DNA from: Bacillus canaveralius
GTDB lineage: Bacteria > Bacillota > Bacilli > Bacillales > Cytobacillaceae
Direction: 5' to 3'
DNA: 64,000 nt
NCBI RefSeq assembly: GCF_002860125.1
Contig: NZ_PGVA01000003.1
Location: 1 to 64,000 of the forward strand
Shown: piece after piece, positions 63,558-64,000 of the stretch
How the letters are laid out: every line of letters begins with the position of its first letter
How positions within the stretch are numbered: the stretch's first letter is position 1
The notes under the pieces: model-generated
Database searches by the model: none
Told to the model about the DNA's origin: nothing
Seen by the model: only the letters and a program-made list of their open reading frames with translations
Made by a program: the position numbers and the translations under genes

Positions 63558-64000
63558 CACAATCCCCTCCTTTCCCCGCGAGCAAGGTAAAGGAAAAAAG
63601 GAACCCCAATTGCCGCTGTGATCGCGCCAACCGGCGTTTCAAATGGAGCATTGACCATCCGCGCTGTTACATCCGAGAGGACTAACAAAAGGCCGCCCAG
63701 CACAGCGGAGGACGGAATGATCCAACGGTAATCAGAACCAACCAAAAAGCGCGTGATGTGCGGAATAACCAATCCGATAAACCCGACCGCTCCAGCCACC
63801 GATACCGCTGCGCCTGTTAAAAGGAGAATAACAATGATGCCGAGTGCTTTAACGAGCAAGGTATTTTGCCCGAGCCCTTTTGAAACCTCTTCTCCAAGGC
63901 TAAGTATCGTAATCGAACGGGAGATTAGCATCGCAAGCAGTAGCCCGGCTCCACCGGCTATCAACAGGATGTATACTGAAGTCCAATTGGTTGAGGCTAA
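63557..64000 (-). CDS. Iron-siderophore ABC permease (FecCD family), partial at window edge
   Basis: C-terminal ~147 residues of a second FecCD permease; the frame stays open to the right edge and the N-terminal half lies outside. Marks: GAAVSVAGAVGFIGLVIPHITRFLVGSDYR is split over the middle, and NAPFETPVGAITAAIGVPFFLYLA at the end. Two different permeases plus one ATPase form the usual heterodimeric siderophore importer. The binding protein and any Fur box would lie upstream, off the window. Confidence 0.92.
   Translation of the reverse strand, partial: LASTNWTSVYILLIAGGAGLLLAMLISRSITILSLGEEVSKGLGQNTLLVKALGIIVILLLTGAAVSVAGAVGFIGLVIPHITRFLVGSDYRWIIPSSAVLGGLLLVLSDVTARMVNAPFETPVGAITAAIGVPFFLYLARGERRGL

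Overview
The window looks like chromosomal DNA from an endospore-forming Bacillaceae bacterium (Bacillus-like). The evidence is a complete rsbRSTUVW-sigB-rsbX stress operon in Bacillus order, the spore genes cmpA and sspH, Gram-positive ribosome binding sites, S-box and B12 riboswitches, PerR and CcpA sites, and a B. subtilis-like order from ddl to sprT. Most genes lie on the minus strand.

Layout. 1-1471: ten tRNA genes (Gly, Pro, Arg, Leu, Leu, Lys, Gln, Glu, Ser, Asn) read leftward from one strong promoter, ending in a leader that resembles the sequence before 16S rRNA; a tandem duplication has left a tRNA-Asn fragment. 1506-22713: conserved backbone of sprT, cmpA, tex, the sigma-B operon, the EndoA/EndoAI toxin-antitoxin pair, alr, ydcC, acpS, a rhomboid protease, ydbT/ydbS, a decayed uvsE, cshA, a lipase-like hydrolase, murF and ddl. 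22714-29104: accessory stretch with a MITE-like repeat, a short unexplained transcription unit, a SAM riboswitch controlling an FMN-dependent 2-hydroxy acid oxidase, an XRE regulator, a decayed LuxR regulator, a NUDIX hydrolase, a TetR/SMR-pair efflux operon, a GNAT and a frameshifted histidine phosphatase.

29109-40112: a B12-riboswitch-controlled corrinoid operon with uptake (btuF, btuC and a BtuD-CbiZ fusion), remodelling (CbiZ), re-amidation and aminopropanol attachment (CobQ, CobD, CbiB), nucleotide loop assembly (CobU, a CobU-like paralogue, CobS, CobC, probable CblS) and adenosylation (PduO type). No corrin-ring genes are present, so it looks like salvage. 40217-49798: an unknown protein, a RodA/FtsW protein, and a beta-diglucoside PTS regulon (GH4 glucosidase, two IIA, IIB, IIC, ChbG deacetylase, LicR-type activator) sharing a palindromic operator and cre sites.

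49870-64000: a TSUP transporter, a PerR-boxed Dps, a lipid kinase, a CBS/CNNM membrane protein, a frameshifted MerR regulator, a TlpA/ResA-like protein with an in-frame UGA followed by a SECIS-like double stem (the most striking item), an LTA synthase-type enzyme, sspH, an SDR, a lactonase, a truncated general-stress gene, and an iron-siderophore ABC operon with a ferredoxin-NADP reductase-type flavoprotein that runs off the right edge.

Several genes carry frameshifts (uvsE, the LuxR regulator, the histidine phosphatase, MerR). These could be real decay or assembly errors.
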